Origin: Calliopsis andreniformis
Taxonomy: Eukaryota > Arthropoda > Insecta > Hymenoptera > Andrenidae
Assembly (NCBI RefSeq): GCF_051401765.1
Contig: NW_027480440.1
Coordinates: 3,844,001 to 3,908,000, forward strand
Reading direction: 5' to 3'
Length of the DNA stretch: 64,000 bases
Shown here: positions 1-11,209 of the stretch, one piece after another
Position numbering within the stretch: the first letter of the stretch is position 1
Layout of the letters: each line of letters starts with the position of its first letter
Notes under the pieces: model-generated
Told to the model about the DNA's origin: nothing
Seen by the model: only the letters and a program-made list of their open reading frames with translations
Database searches by the model: none
Translations under genes and position numbers: made by a program

Positions 1-380
1 TCTCAATCCACAAACCTCAATCCTCGATCCTCAATATTCAATCATCAATATTCAATCTTCAATCCTCAATCCTCAATCCTCAATACTCAATCCTCAATCC
101 TCAATTTTCAATCCTCAATACCCAATCCTCAATCTTCAATCCTCAATCCTCAATCCTCAACACTCAGTCCCCAATCCTCAATCTTCAATCCTCAATCCTC
201 AATCCTCAATCCTCAATCCTCAATCCTCATTCTTCAATCCTCAATACCCAATCCTCAATCTTCAATCCTCAATCCTCAATCCTCAATTCTCAACCCTCGA
301 TCCTCAGGCCTCAGTCCTCAAACCTCAATTCTGAATCCTCAATCGTGCATCCTCAATCTTCAGCCCTCAGTCCTCAACAA

Positions 381-500
381 TCAGTTGTCAATCCTCAATC
401 CCCAATAGAATATCCTCAATTCACAGATTTCAATACTCAATACTCAATCTGCAATCTTCAAATCTCTATCCACAAACAGCAATTCTCATCACTCAACCCT
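381..500 (+). repeat. Landmark module A, subtype Aa (type copy)
   Basis: Module A is a 120-bp run of strongly diverged heptamers that stay in 7-base register: TCAGTTG at its start, CCAATAG-AATATCC in the middle, then TCAATCT-GCAATCT-TCAAATC, ACAAACA and TCAACCC. Subtype Aa has ACAGATT after AATATCC-TCAATTC and ends before TGAACGC. Copies start at 381, 1053 (with TCTGTTG and ACAGTTT), 2953, 4393, 49317 and 55055. Over all subtypes there are 37 copies in the window, making this the most frequent landmark. Confidence 0.9.
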
Positions 501-639
501 GAACGCTCAGGCCTCAATGTTCAATCCTCAATCCTCAATTCTCAATCCTCAATCCTCAATCCTCAATCCTCAGTCCTCAAACCTCAATCCTGAATCCTCA
601 ATCCTGAATCCTCAATCTTCAGCCCTCAGTCCTCAACAA

Positions 640-759
640 TCAGTTGTCAATCCTCAATCCTCAATATAATATCCTCAATTCACAGGTCTCAATACTCAAT
701 ACTCAACCTGCAATCTTCAAATCTCTATCCACAAACATCAATTCTCATCACTCAACCCT
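640..759 (+). repeat. Module A, subtype Ab (type copy)
   Basis: Subtype Ab differs from Aa by AATATAATATCC or GTAGAATATCC, by ACAGGTCTCAATAC, and by CTCAACCTGCAATC in place of CTCAATCTGCAATC. Copies start at 640, 23845, 24321, 33940, 34416, 45732, 47485, 47961 and 53699. Pairs 476 bp apart occur three times (23845/24321, 33940/34416, 47485/47961), so the pair itself is an inherited unit. Confidence 0.88.
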
Positions 760-2219
760 CAACACTCAGTCCCCAATCCTCAATCTTCAATCCTCAATCC
801 TCAATCCACAATTCTCAATCCTCAATCTTCAATCCTCAATACTCAATCCTCAATCCTCAATCCTCAATCCTCAATCCTCGGTCCTCAGTCCTCAATCCTC
901 ATTCTTCAATCCTCAATACCCAATCCACAATTTTCAATCCTCAATCCTCAATCCTCAATTCTCAACCCTCAATCCTCAGTCCTCAGTCCTCGAACATCAA
1001 TTCTGAATCCTCAACCCTGCATCCTCAATCTTCAGCCCTCAGTCCTGAACAATCTGTTGTCAATCCACAATCCCCAATAGAATATCCTCAATTCACAGTT
1101 TTCAATACTCAATACTCAATCTGCAATCTTCAAATCTCTATCCACAAACATCAATTCTCATCACTCAACCCTGAACGCTCTGTCCTCAATGTTCAATACT
1201 CAATCCTCAATTCTCAATCTTCAATCCTCAATACTGAATCTTCAATCCTCAATCCTCAATCCTCAATCCTCACTCCTCAATCCACAATCCTCAATCCTCA
1301 ATCTTCAATCCTCAATCCTCATTCTTCAATCCTCAATACTCAATCCTCAATCTTCAATCCTCAATCCTCAATCCTCAATCCTCAATCCTCAATCCTCAAT
1401 CCTCAATCCTCATTCTTCAATCCTCAATACCCAATCCTCAATCTTCAATCCTCAACCCTCAATCCTCAATTCTCAATCCTCAACCCTCAGTCCTCAGTCC
1501 TCAAACTTCAATCCTCAACCCTCAGCCCTCATCCTCAATCCTCAATCCTCAATACTCAATCCTCAACCTTCAATCCTCAATACTCAATCTTCAATAATCA
1601 ATCCTCAATTCTCAATCCTCAATGCTCAATCCTCAATCGTCAATACTCAATCCCCAATCCTCAATCTTCAATACTCAATCCTCAATCCTCAACCCTCAAT
1701 CCTCAATCCTCAATCCTCAATCCTCAATCGTCAGTCTTCAATCCTCAATACTCAATCTTCAATCCTCAATACTCAATCCTCAATCCTCAATCCTCAAACC
1801 TCAGTCTTCAATCCTCAATACTCAGTCTACAATCTTCAATCCTCAATCCTCATTCCTAAATCCTCATTCTTCAATCCTCAATACCCAATCCTCAATCTTC
1901 AATCCTCAATCCTCAATCCGCAACTCTCAATCCTCAATCCTCAATCCTCAGACCACAAACATCAATATTCAACCCTCAGTCCTCGTCCTCAATCCACAAA
2001 CCTCAATCCTCAATACTCAATCTTCAATCATCAATACTCAATCGTCAATCCTCAATCTTCAATCCTCAATCCTCAATCCTCAATCCTCAATCTTCAATCC
2101 TCAATACTCAATCTTCTATCCTCAATCCTCAATCCTCAATCCTCAATCCTCATTCTTCAATCCTCAACACCCAATCCTCAATCTTCAGTCCTCAATCCTC
2201 AATCCTCAATCCTCAATTC

Positions 2220-2800
2220 TCAATCCTGAATCCTCAATCCTGAGACCTCAAACATCAATACTAAACCCTCTGTCCTCGTCCTCAATCCACAACCCTCAAT
2301 CCTCGGTCCTCAATATTCAATCATCAATATTCAATCTTCAATCCTCAATCCTCAATCCTCAATCCTCAATACTCAATCCTCAATCCTCAATGTTCAATCC
2401 TCAATACCCAATCCTCAATCTTCAATCCTCAATCCTCATTCCTCAACACTCAGTCCCCAATCCTCAATCTTCAATCCTCAATCCTCAATCCTCAATCCTC
2501 GATCCTCAATTCTCAATCCTGAATCCTCAATCCTCAGACCTCAAACATGAATACTAAACCCTCTGTCCTCGTCCTCAATCCACAAACCTCAATCCTCGAT
2601 CCTCAATATTCAATCATCAATATTCAATCTTCAATCCTCAATCCTCAGCCCTCAATACTCAATCCTCAATCCTCAATTTTCAATCCTCAATACCCAATCC
2701 TCAATCTTCAATCCTCAATCCTCAATCCTCAACACTCAGTCCCCAATCCTCAATCTTCAATCCTCAATCCTCAATCCTCAATCCTCAATCCTCAATCCTC
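2220..2800 (+). repeat. 293-bp tandem pair
   Basis: The word CTAAACCCTC followed by TGTCCTCGTCC starts at 2261 and again at 2554, 293 bp apart. The following text (CAATATTCAATCATCAATAT, then AACACTCAGTCCCC at 2445 and 2731) repeats in the same order, with one heptamer lost in the second copy. A further relative sits at 3994. The length is 42 units minus one base because the copy contains one hexamer (TCGTCC). Boundaries are approximate. Confidence 0.75.
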
Positions 2801-5160
2801 GTTCTTCAATCCTCAATACCCAATCCTCAATCTTCAATCCTCAATCCTCAATCATCAATTCTCAACCCTCGATCCTCAGGCCTCAGTCCTCAAACCTCAA
2901 TTCTGAATCCTCAATAGTGCATCCTCAATCTTCAGCCCTCAGTCCTCAACAATCAGTTGTCAATCCTCAATCCCCAATAGAATATCCTCAATTCACAGAT
3001 TTCAATACTCAATACTCAATCTGCAATCTTCAAATCTCTATCCACAAACATCAATTCTCATCACTCAACCCTGAACGCTCTGTCCTCAATGTTCAATCCT
3101 CAATCCTCAATCCTCAATCTTCAATCCTCAATACTGAATCTTCAATCCTCAATCCTCGATCCTCAATCCTCAATCCTCACTCCTCAATCCACAATGCACA
3201 ATCCTCAATCTTCAATCCTCAATCCTCATTCTTCAATCCTCAATACTCAATCCTCAATCTTCAATCCTCAATCCTCAATCCTCAATCCTCAATCCTCAAT
3301 CTTCAGTCCTCAATCCTCATTCTTCAATCCTCAGTACCCAATCCTCAATCTTCAATCCTCAATCCTCAATCCTCAATTCTCAATCCTCAATCCTCAGTCC
3401 TCAGTACTCAAACTTCAATCCTCAACCCTGAGCTCTCATCCTCAATCCTAAATCCTCAATACTCAATCCTCAACCTTCAATCCTCAATACTCAATCTTCA
3501 ATAATCAATCCTCAATTCTCAATCCTCAATGCTCAATCCTCAATCGTCAATACTCAATCCCCAATACTCAACCTTCAATCCTCAATCCTCAATCCTCAAC
3601 CCTCAATCCTCAATCCTCAATCCTCAATCCTCAATCGTCAGTCTTCAATCCTCAATACTCAATCTTCAATCCTCAATCCTCAATCCTCAATCCTCAATCC
3701 TCAATCCTCAATCATCAAACCTCAATCTTCAATCCTCAATACTCAGTCTACAATCTTCAATCCTCAATCCTCAATCCTAAATCCTCATTCTTCAATCCTC
3801 AATCCTCAATCCTCAATCCTCAATCTTCAATCCTCAATACTCAATCTTCTATCCTCAAACCTCAATCCTCAATCCTCAATCCTCATTCTTCAATCCTCAA
3901 CGCCCAATACTCAATCTTCAGTCCTCAATCCTCAATCCTCAATCCTCAATTCTCAATCCTGAATCCTCAATCCTCAGACCTCAAACATCAATACTAAACC
4001 CTCTGTCCTCGTCCTCAATCCACAACCCTCAATCCTCGATCCTCAATATTCAATCATCAATATTCAATCTTCAATCCTCAATCCTCAATCCTCAACACGC
4101 AATCCTCAATCCTCAATGTTCAATCCTCAATACCCAATCCTCAATCTTCAATCCTCAATCCTCAATCCTCAACACTCAGTCCCCAATCCTCAATCTTCAA
4201 TCCTCAATCCTCAATCCTCAATCCTCAATCCTCAATCCTCGTCCTTCAATCCTCAATACCCAATCCTCAATCTTCAATCCTCAATCCTCAATCCTCAATT
4301 CTCAACCCTCGATCCTCAGTCCTCAGTCCTCAAACCTCAATTCTGAATCCTCAATCGTGCATCCTCAATCTTCAGGCCTCAGTCCTCAACAATCAGTTGT
4401 CAATCCTCAATCCCCAATAGAATATCCTCAATTCACAGATTTCAATACTCAATACTCAATCTGCAATCTTCAAATCTCTATCCACAAACATCAATTCTCA
4501 TCACTCAACCCTGAACGCTCTGTCCTCAATGTTCAATCCTCAATCCTCAATTCTCAATCTTCAATATTCAATACTGAATCTTCAATCCTCAATCCTCAAT
4601 CCTCAATCCTCACTCCTCAATCCACAACCCTCAATCCTCAATCTTCAATCCTCAATCCTCATTCTTCAATCCTCAATACTCAATCCTCAATCTTCAATCC
4701 TCAATCCTCAATCCTCAATCCTCAATCCTCAATCCTCAACCCTCAATCCTCATTCTTCAGTCCTCAATACCCAATCCTCAATCTTCAATCCTCAATCCTC
4801 AATCCTCAATTCTCAATCCTCAATCCTCAGTCCTCAGTCCTCAAACTTCAATCCTCAACCCTCAGCCCTCATCCTCAATCCTCAATCCTCAATACTCAAT
4901 CCTCAACCTTCAATCCTCAATACTTAATCCTCAATACTCAATCTTCAATCCTCGATCCTCAATCCTCAATCCTCAATCCTCAATCCTCAATCCTCAAACC
5001 TCAACCTTCAATCCTCAATACTCAGTCTACAATCTTCAATCCTCAATCCTCAACCCTAAATCCTCATTCTTCAATCCTCAAAACCCAATCCTCAATTTTC
5101 AATCCTCATCCTTCAATCATCAATTCCCAATCCTCAATCTTCAATCCTCAATCCTCAATC

Positions 5161-6226
5161 CTCAATTCTTAATCATCAATCCTTAGTCCTCAGTCCTCAA
5201 ACCTCAATCCTCAACCCTCAGCCCTCATCCTCAATCCTCAATCCTCAATCCTCAATCCTCAATCCTCAATCTTTAATCCTCAATACTCAATCTTCAATAA
5301 TCAATCCTCAATCCTCAATACTCAATCCTCAATCCTCAATCTTCAATCCTCAATCTTTAACCCTCAATCCTCAATCCTCAATCCTAAATCCTCAATCCTC
5401 AACCTTCAAACCTCAATACTCAATCTTCAATCCTCAATCCTCAATCCTCAATCCTCAATCCTCAATCCTCAATCTTCAATCCTCAACACTCAATCTTCAA
5501 TCCTCAATCCTCAAACCTCAATCCTCAATCGTCATTCTTCAATCCTCAACACCCAATCCTCAATCTTCAATCCTCAATCCTCAGTCCTCAATTCTCAATC
5601 CTCAATCCTCAATCCTCAGACCTCAAACATCAATACTCAACCCTCAGTCCTCGTACTCCATTCTCAATTCTCAATCCTCAATCCTCAATACTCAATCTTC
5701 AATCCTCAATAATCAATCTCCAATCCAAGATCCTCAATCCCCAATCCTCAATCCTTAATCCTCAATCTTCAATCCTCAATCCCCAGTCCTCAATCTTCAA
5801 TCCTCAATGCTCAATCATCAATCCTCAATCCTCAGTCCTCAATCCTGAATCCTCAATCCTCAAACCTCAATCCTCAACCGTCAGTCCACGTCCTCAATCC
5901 TAAACCCTCATTCCTCAATCCTCTATCTTCAATCCTCAATACTCAGTATTCAATCCTCAATCCTCAATCCTCAATCCTCAATCTTCAATCCTCAATCCTC
6001 AATCCTCAATCCTCAATCCTCAATCCTCATTCTTCAATCCTCAATCCTCAATCGTCAATCCTCAACCCTCAACCTTCAATCCTCAACCACCAATCGTCAA
6101 TCCTCAATCCTCAATCGTCAATCCACAAACCTCAACCTTCAATCCTCAATACTCAATCCTCAATATTCAATCCTCAATAGAATAACCTCAATTCTCAGTT
6201 TTCAATACTCAGTCCTCAATCTTCAA
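5161..6226 (+). repeat. Landmark-poor heptamer stretch
   Basis: This is ordinary variant heptamer DNA with a few weak marks: the hexamer TCGTAC near 5,650, CAATAATCAATCTCCAATCC near 5,710, and a G-free run of CCTCAAT units around 5,950-6,030. No A, B, D, E, G, I, J or K module was seen. Similar text precedes module G near 42.1-42.8 kb, 50.2-50.9 kb and 55.9-56.6 kb, so it belongs to the upstream flank of G. The G module itself is missing here. Confidence 0.7.
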
Positions 6227-6290
6227 TCGACAGTCCACAATCCTCAATTTTCAACCCTCAATCCTCAATCCCCTGTCCACGACACTCAAT
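6227..6290 (+). repeat. Landmark module F (type copy)
   Basis: Module F runs from TCGACAGTCCACAATC to CCCCTGTCCACGACACTC. It has the unusual heptamers CCTGTCC and ACGACAC in register. Copies start at 6227, 10934, 25557, 35652, 43501, 51558 and 57065. Module E follows at 421 bp in the undeleted copies; the shorter distances 407 and 337 differ by 14 and 84 bp, both multiples of 7. Confidence 0.88.
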
Positions 6291-6647
6291 CTTCAATCCT
6301 CAATCCTCAATAGTCAATCCTCAGTCCTCAACCTACAATCCTCAATCGTCAATCCTCAATCCTCAACAATCAATCCTCTATCCCCAATACTCAATCTTCA
6401 AACCTCAGTCCCCAATCCTCAATATTCAATCCTCAATCCTCAATCTTCTATCCTCAAACCTCAATCCTCAATCCGCACTCCTCAATCCTCAATCGTCAAT
6501 CCACAATCCTCAACCATCAATACTCAATCCTCTATCCTCAACCCTCATTCCTCAGTCCTCAACACTCAATCTTCAGTCCTCAATCCCCAATCTACAATCC
6601 TCAATTATCAATCCTAAATCCTCAATCTTCAACCTCAATCCTCAATC

Positions 6648-6767
6648 TTGAAACATGAATACACAATTCTTAATCTTCAATCCTCAAACCTCAATCGTCA
6701 ACACTCAATCCTCAACCCTGAGTCCACAATCCTCAATAACCATTCTTCAATCCCTTATCCGCAATCC
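6648..6767 (+). repeat. Landmark module E (type copy)
   Basis: Module E runs from TTGAAACATGAATACACAAT to CCCTTATCCGCAATCC and includes CCTGAGTCCACAATC and AATAACCATTC. A hexamer TCAACC lies just upstream in every copy. Copies start at 6648, 19829, 25894, 35989, 43908, 51979 and 57486. Two overlapping open frames begin in it in several copies, one from TTG and one from ATG. They read the same repeated peptide in different frames, which argues against either being a gene. Confidence 0.88.
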
Positions 6768-7144
6768 TCAATCCTCAATCCACAATCCTCCATCCTCAAT
6801 CCTCCGTCCACAAACCTCAATCCTCAATCCTCAACCATCAATCCTCAATCCTCAATCCTCAACCCTCAGTCCTCAATCCTCAGTCCTCAATCCTCAATCC
6901 TCAATCCCCAATCTTCTATCATCAATCATCAATCCTCAATTTTCAATCCTCAACCCTCAATCGTCAACCCTCAGTAATCAACCCTCAATCCTCAATTCTC
7001 AATCCTCAATCTTCAGTCCTCAATCCTCAATCCTCAATCCTCAATCCTCAATCCTCAGTTCTCAGTCCTCAAACCTCAATCCTCAACCCTCAGACCTCAT
7101 CCTCATTCCTCAATTCTCAATCCTCAATCCTCAGTCCTCAGTCC

Positions 7145-7185
7145 TCAAAGTTCTATCCTCAAACCTCAGCCCTCTTCGTCAATCC
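7145..7185 (+). repeat. Landmark module D (type copy)
   Basis: Module D is TCAAAGTTCTATCC followed by TCAAACC, TCAGCCC and the hexamer TCTTCG. Copies start at 7145, 8810, 12138, 20347, 22836, 26300, 27399, 36500, 39542, 52490, 57997 and 63945. Ten of the twelve have Ae 174 bp downstream. The exceptions are 22836, which sits in foreign context, and 63945, where the expected Ae lies beyond the window. Confidence 0.9.
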
Positions 7186-7318
7186 TCAATCCTCAATGCT
7201 CAATCCTCAGCCTTCAATCCTCAATACTCAATCTTCAATCCTCAATCCTCAGTCCTCAAACCTCAATTCTGAATCCTCAGTCCTGAATCCTCAACGTTCA
7301 GCCCTCAGTCCTCAATAA

Positions 7319-7430
7319 TCAGTTGTCAATCCTCAATCCTCAATAGACTATCGTCAATTCTCAGTTTTCAATACTCAATACTCAATCTGCAATCTTCAAA
7401 TCGCTATCCACAAACATCAATTCTGAATCC
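7319..7430 (+). repeat. Module A, subtype Ae (type copy)
   Basis: Subtype Ae has AATAGACTATCGTCAATTC and AAATCGCTATCC, and changes to TTCTGAATCC where the other subtypes read TTCTCATCA. Copies start at 7319, 8984, 12312, 20521, 26474, 27573, 36674, 39716, 52664 and 58171. All ten lie exactly 174 bp downstream of a module D. Where Bg follows, it lies 391 bp further on (384 in the copy at 36674). Confidence 0.9.
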
Positions 7431-7709
7431 TCAATCCTCAATCTTCAATCCTCAATATTTAATCTTCAATCCTCAATTCTCAAACTTCAATCCTCAATAC
7501 TGAATCTTCAATCCTCAATCCTCAATCCTCAATCCTCAATCTTCAATCCTCAATACACAATCTCAAATCCTCAACCCTCAATCCTCAATCCTTAATCCTC
7601 AATCCTCAATCCTCAATCATCAATCCTCAATCTTCAATGCTCAATCCTCAATCCTCAATCCTCAATCTTCAATACTCAACCATCATTAATTCTCAATACT
7701 CAATAGAAT

Positions 7710-7727
7710 ATCCTGCATTCTCAGGAT
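7710..7727. repeat. Module B copy with lost EcoRI site
   Basis: This Bg copy reads TCCTGCATTC instead of TCCTGAATTC. The single A-to-C change destroys GAATTC and unpairs the innermost base pair of the hairpin. The other 20 B copies keep GAATTC. Confidence 0.88.
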
Positions 7728-8937
7728 GCAATACTCAAACATCAATCCTCAACCCTCAGCCCGCATCCTCCATCCTCAATACTCGATCCTCAATCCTCAA
7801 TCTTCAATCCTCAATACTCAATCTTCAATCCTCAATCCTCAATCCTCAAACCTCAGTCCTCAATACTCAGTCATGAATACTCAATCTTCAATACTCAATC
7901 CTCAATCCTCAATCCTCAATCCTCAATCCTCAATCCCCAATCATCATTCCCCAAACCTCAATCCTCAATCCCCAATCCTCAATCCTCATACCCCAAACCT
8001 CAATCCTCAATCCTCAATCCTCAATCTTCAATCCTCAATATTTAATCTTCAATCCTCAATCCTCATTCTTCAATCCTCAATACCAAAACCTCAATCTTCA
8101 ATCCTCAATCCTCAATCCTCAATTCTCAATCCTCAACCCTCAATCCTCAGACCTCAAACATCAATACCCAACCCTCAGTCCTCGTCCTCAATCCACAACC
8201 CTCTTTCATCAATCCTCAATCTTCAGCCATCAATATTCAATCTTCAATCCTCAATCCTCAGTCCTCAATCCTCAATCTTCAATCCTGAATCCTCAGTCCT
8301 CAATCCTCAATCCTCAATTCTCAATCGTCAATCCTCAATACCCAATCCTCAATTTTCAATCCTCAATCCTCAATCATCAATCCTCTATCTTCAATACTCA
8401 ATCCTCAATCCCCAATCCTCAATCCTCAATCCACAATCCTCAATCCTCAATCCTCCGTCCACAAACCTCAATCCTCAATCCTCAACCATCAATCCTCAAT
8501 CCTCAATCCTCAACCCTCAGTCCTCAATCCTCAGTCCTCAATCCTCAATCCTCAATCCCCAATCTTCTATCATCAATCATCAATCCTCAATTTTCAATCC
8601 TCAACCCTCAATCCTCAACCCTCAATCGTCAACCCTCAGTAATCAACCCTCAATCCTCAATTCTCAATCCTCAATCTTCAGTCCTCAATCCTCAATCCTC
8701 AATCCTCAATCCTCAGTCCTCAGTTCTCAGTCCTCAAACCTCAATCCTCAACCCTCAGACCTCATCCTCATTCCTCAATTCTCAATCCTCAATCCTCAGT
8801 CCTCACACCTCAAAGTTCTATCCTCAAACCTCAGCCCTCTTCGTCAATCCTCAATCCTCAATGCTCAATCCTCAGCCTTCAATCCTCAATACTCAATCTT
8901 CAATCCTCAATCCTCAGTCCTCAAACCTCAATTCTGA
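7726..8937 (+). other. Longest open frame (403 codons), judged non-coding
   Basis: The frame reads variants of SSILNPQ throughout. It exists because CCTCAAT read in any of the three + frames gives the same seven-residue cycle without a stop. Frames end only where a variant unit creates TGA (CCTGAAT), TAA (CTTAAT, AATAAT) or TAG (AATAGA). It begins at an ATG created by GGATGCAA in the Bg flank, has no distinct start context, and runs across the duplication junction near 8,420. Comparable frames at 37886-39070, 9391-10485, 1189-2229, 1622-2557 and 21 kb have the same character. There is no codon-level evidence of selection, no domain and no signal peptide. Confidence 0.9.
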
Positions 8938-10080
8938 ATCCTCAGTCCTGAATCCTCAACCTTCAGCCCTCAGTCCTCAATAATCAGTTGTCAATCCTCA
9001 ATCCTCAATAGACTATCGTCAATTCTCAGTTTTCAATACTCAATACTCAATCTGCAATCTTCAAATCGCTATCCACAAACATCAATTCTGAATCCTCAAT
9101 CCTCAATCTTCAATCCTCAATATTTAATCTTCAATCCTCAATTCTCAAACTTCAATCCTCAATACTGAATCTTCAATCCTCAATCCTCAATCCTCAATCC
9201 TCAATCTTCAATCCTCAATACACAATCTCAAATCCTCAACCCTCAATCCTCAATCCTTAATTCTCAATCCTCAATCCTCAATCATCAATCCTCAATCTTC
9301 AATGCTCAATCCTCAATCCTCAATCCTCAATCCTCAATACTCAACCATCATTAATTCGCAATACTCAATAGAATATCCTGAATTCTCAGGATGCAATACT
9401 CAAACATCGATCCTCAACCCTCAGCCCGCATCCTCCATCCTCAATACTCGATCCTCAATCCTCAATCTTCAATCCTCAATACTCAATCTTCAATCCTCAA
9501 TCCTCAATCCTCAAACCTCAGTCCTCAATACTCAGTCATGAATACTCAATCTTCAATACTCTATCCTCAATCCTCAATCCTCAATCCTCAATCCTCACTC
9601 CCCAATCATCATTCCCCAAACCTCAATCCTCAATCCCCAATCCTCAATCCTCATACCCCAAACCTCAATCCTCAATCCTCAATCCTCAATCTTCAATCCT
9701 CAATATTTAATCTTCAATCCTCAATCCTCATTCTTCAATCCTCAATACCAAAACCTCAATCTTCAATCCTCAATCCTCAATCCTCAATTCTCAATCCTCA
9801 ACCCTCAATCCTCAGACCTCAAACATCAATACCCAACCCTCAGTCCTCGTCCTCAATCCACAACCCTCTTTCATCAATCCTCAATCTTCAGCCATCAATA
9901 TTCAATCTTCAATCCTCAATCCTCAGTCCTCAATGCTCAATCTTCAATCCTCAATCCTCAGTCCTCAATCCTCAATCCTCAATTCTCAATCGTCAATCCT
10001 CAATACCCAATCCTCAATTTTCAATCCTCAATCCTCAATCATCAATCCTCTATCTTCAATACTCAATCCTCAATCCCCAA
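8426..10080 (+). repeat. Tandem duplication of about 1.65 kb, second copy
   Basis: This copy repeats the preceding block and then continues into Bt at 10136, 761 bp after Bg, the spacing seen in three other units. It is therefore the copy joined to the original right flank. The Bg hairpin here is intact, unlike that of the first copy. Confidence 0.85.
9375..9392. repeat. Module B hairpin, subtype Bg, with EcoRI site
   Basis: ATCCTGAATTCTCAGGAT is an inverted repeat with 7-base arms (ATCCTGA/TCAGGAT) around ATTC and contains GAATTC. In subtype Bg it is followed by GCAATAC and preceded by CCATCATTAATTC, where 4 bp are missing relative to Bt. Copies start at 7710, 9375, 20912, 26865, 27964, 37058 and 40107. 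In an array with almost no G on this strand, self-complementary segments are rare, so the site stands out. Confidence 0.9.
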
Positions 10081-10135
10081 TCCTCAATCCTCAATACTCA
10101 ACCATCAATCCTCAATTCTCAATACTCAATAGAAT

Positions 10136-10153
10136 ATCCTGAATTCTCAGGAT
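10136..10153. repeat. Module B hairpin, subtype Bt, with EcoRI site
   Basis: This has the same inverted repeat as Bg but is followed by TCAATAC and preceded by CCATCAATCCTCAATTC. Copies start at 10136, 11576, 13273, 14439, 21673, 28725, 38904, 40868, 44604, 46357, 59062, 61313, 63312 and 63725. Where Bg and Bt stand in the same unit they are 761 bp apart (four cases). Module I follows Bt by 236 bp in seven of eight cases (229 in the eighth). Confidence 0.9.
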
Positions 10154-10388
10154 TCAATACTCAAACCTCAATCCTCAACCCTCAGCTCTCATCCTCCATC
10201 CTCAATCCTAAACCCTCAATCCTCAATCCTCTATCTTCAATCCTCAATACTCAGTATTCAATCCTCAATCCTCAATCCTCAATCCTCAATCTTCAATCCT
10301 CAATCCTCAATCCTCAATCCTCAATCCTCAATCCTCAGTCCTCAGTCCTCAAACCTCAATCCTCAATCCTCAATCCTCAAAACTCAAT

Positions 10389-10412
10389 CCTGGGTACTCA
10401 AACCTCAATACA
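10389..10412 (+). repeat. Landmark module G (type copy)
   Basis: CCTGGGTACTCAAACC is the marked core. Its GGG is rare on this otherwise G-poor strand. Copies start at 10389, 25012, 35107, 42956, 51013 and 56751. Module F follows 545 bp later in five copies. In the sixth it follows at 314 bp because 231 bp are missing. Confidence 0.88.
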
Positions 10413-11209
10413 CAATCTTCAATCCTCAATACTCAACCTTCCATCCTCAATCCTCAATACTCAATCCTCAATCCTCAATCCTTAATCCTCAGACCCCAAT
10501 CCTCAATATTCAATCCTCAATCCTCAATCCTCAATCCTCAAACCTCAATCCTCAATCCTCAACCCTCAGTAATCAACACTCGATCCTCAATCCTCAATCT
10601 TCAATCCTCAACACTCAGTCCTCAATTCTCAATCCTCAATTCTCTATCCTCAATCCTCAATCCTCAATCCTCAATCCTCAATCCACAATCCCCAATTGTC
10701 AATCCTCAATCCTCAACCATCAATCCTCAATCCTCAATCCCCAATCCTCAATCCTCAATCGTCAATCCTCAACCCTCAACCTTCAATCCTCAACCACCAA
10801 TCGTCAATCCTCAATCCTCAATCGTCAATCCACAAACCTCAACCTTCAATCCTCAATACTCAATCCTCAATATTCAATCCTCAATAGAATAACCTCAATT
10901 CTCAGTTTTCAATACTCAGTCCTCAATCTTCAATCGACAGTCCACAATCCTCAATTTTCAACCCTCAATCCTCAATCCCCTGTCCACGACACTCAATCTT
11001 CAATCCTCAATCCTCAATAGTCAATCCTCAGTCCTCAACCTACAATCCTCAATCGTCAATCCTCAATCCTCAACAATCAATCCTCTATCCCCAATACTCA
11101 ATCTTCAATCCTCAGTCCCCAATCCTCAATATTCAATCCTCAATCCTCAATCTTCTATCCTCAAACCTCAATCCCCAATCATCATTCCCCAAACCTCAAT
11201 CCTCAATCC
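10413..11209 (+). repeat. G-to-F spacer, module F copy and its flank
   Basis: This contains the stretch AATCCTTAATCCTCAGACCC and the CCCCAATTGTCAATCC mark (MfeI site CAATTG) that lies between G and F in other units, then module F at 10934-10997. After F the unit does not reach E. Near 11,160 it changes into CCCCAATCATCATTCCCC text that normally follows module Ae/Bg, a recombination junction. Confidence 0.78.

Larger units (their letters stand above)
1..5160 (+). repeat. Left block: Aa/Ab higher-order units
   Basis: This block holds A modules at 381, 640, 1053, 2953 and 4393. Three copies of one unit align by landmark: the window start to about 590, about 2,573-3,200, and about 4,013-4,640 (offsets 2,572 and 1,440 bp). 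Each runs from a stretch rich in CAATATTCAATCATC, through AACACTCAGTCCCC (159, 2731, 4171), into module A. The same unit recurs near 48.9-49.5 kb and 54.7-55.2 kb (offset 44,924 from the third copy). The block between 1,200 and 2,220 is ordinary variant heptamers without a strong landmark. Confidence 0.8.
6777..8425 (+). repeat. Tandem duplication of about 1.65 kb, first copy (D-Ae-Bg)
   Basis: CCTCCGTCCACAAACC at 6801 recurs at 8452 (offset 1,651). Modules D (7145), Ae (7319) and Bg (7710) recur at 8810, 8984 and 9375 (offset 1,665). The 14-bp change in offset comes from two extra heptamers near 8,607 in the second copy. The junction lies near 8,420, where text that should lead to Bt jumps back to the flank of module E. 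Module E itself is not duplicated. Confidence 0.85.

Noticed and set aside
381..500. Module A as a remnant of a transposable element or tRNA-like gene
   Set aside because: All its parts can be cut into heptamers in register with the array. No terminal repeats, target-site duplication, poly-A tail or tRNA box motifs were seen.
1189..2557. Overlapping open frames (346 and 311 codons) as genes for heptad-repeat proteins
   Set aside because: Two frames read the same SSILNPQ series because of the 7-base period. There is no independent start, no codon bias and no domain, and frames break wherever a variant unit makes a stop.
6648..6767. TTG or ATG starts in module E as real translation starts
   Set aside because: There is no ribosome-binding site or Kozak-like context. 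Both starts lead into the same repeat in different frames, and copies carry indels without compensating change.
9375..9392. Module B hairpin as a transcription terminator or attachment site
   Set aside because: The stem is 7 bp, there is no T-run after it and no gene next to it. Copies move only with their surrounding heptamers.
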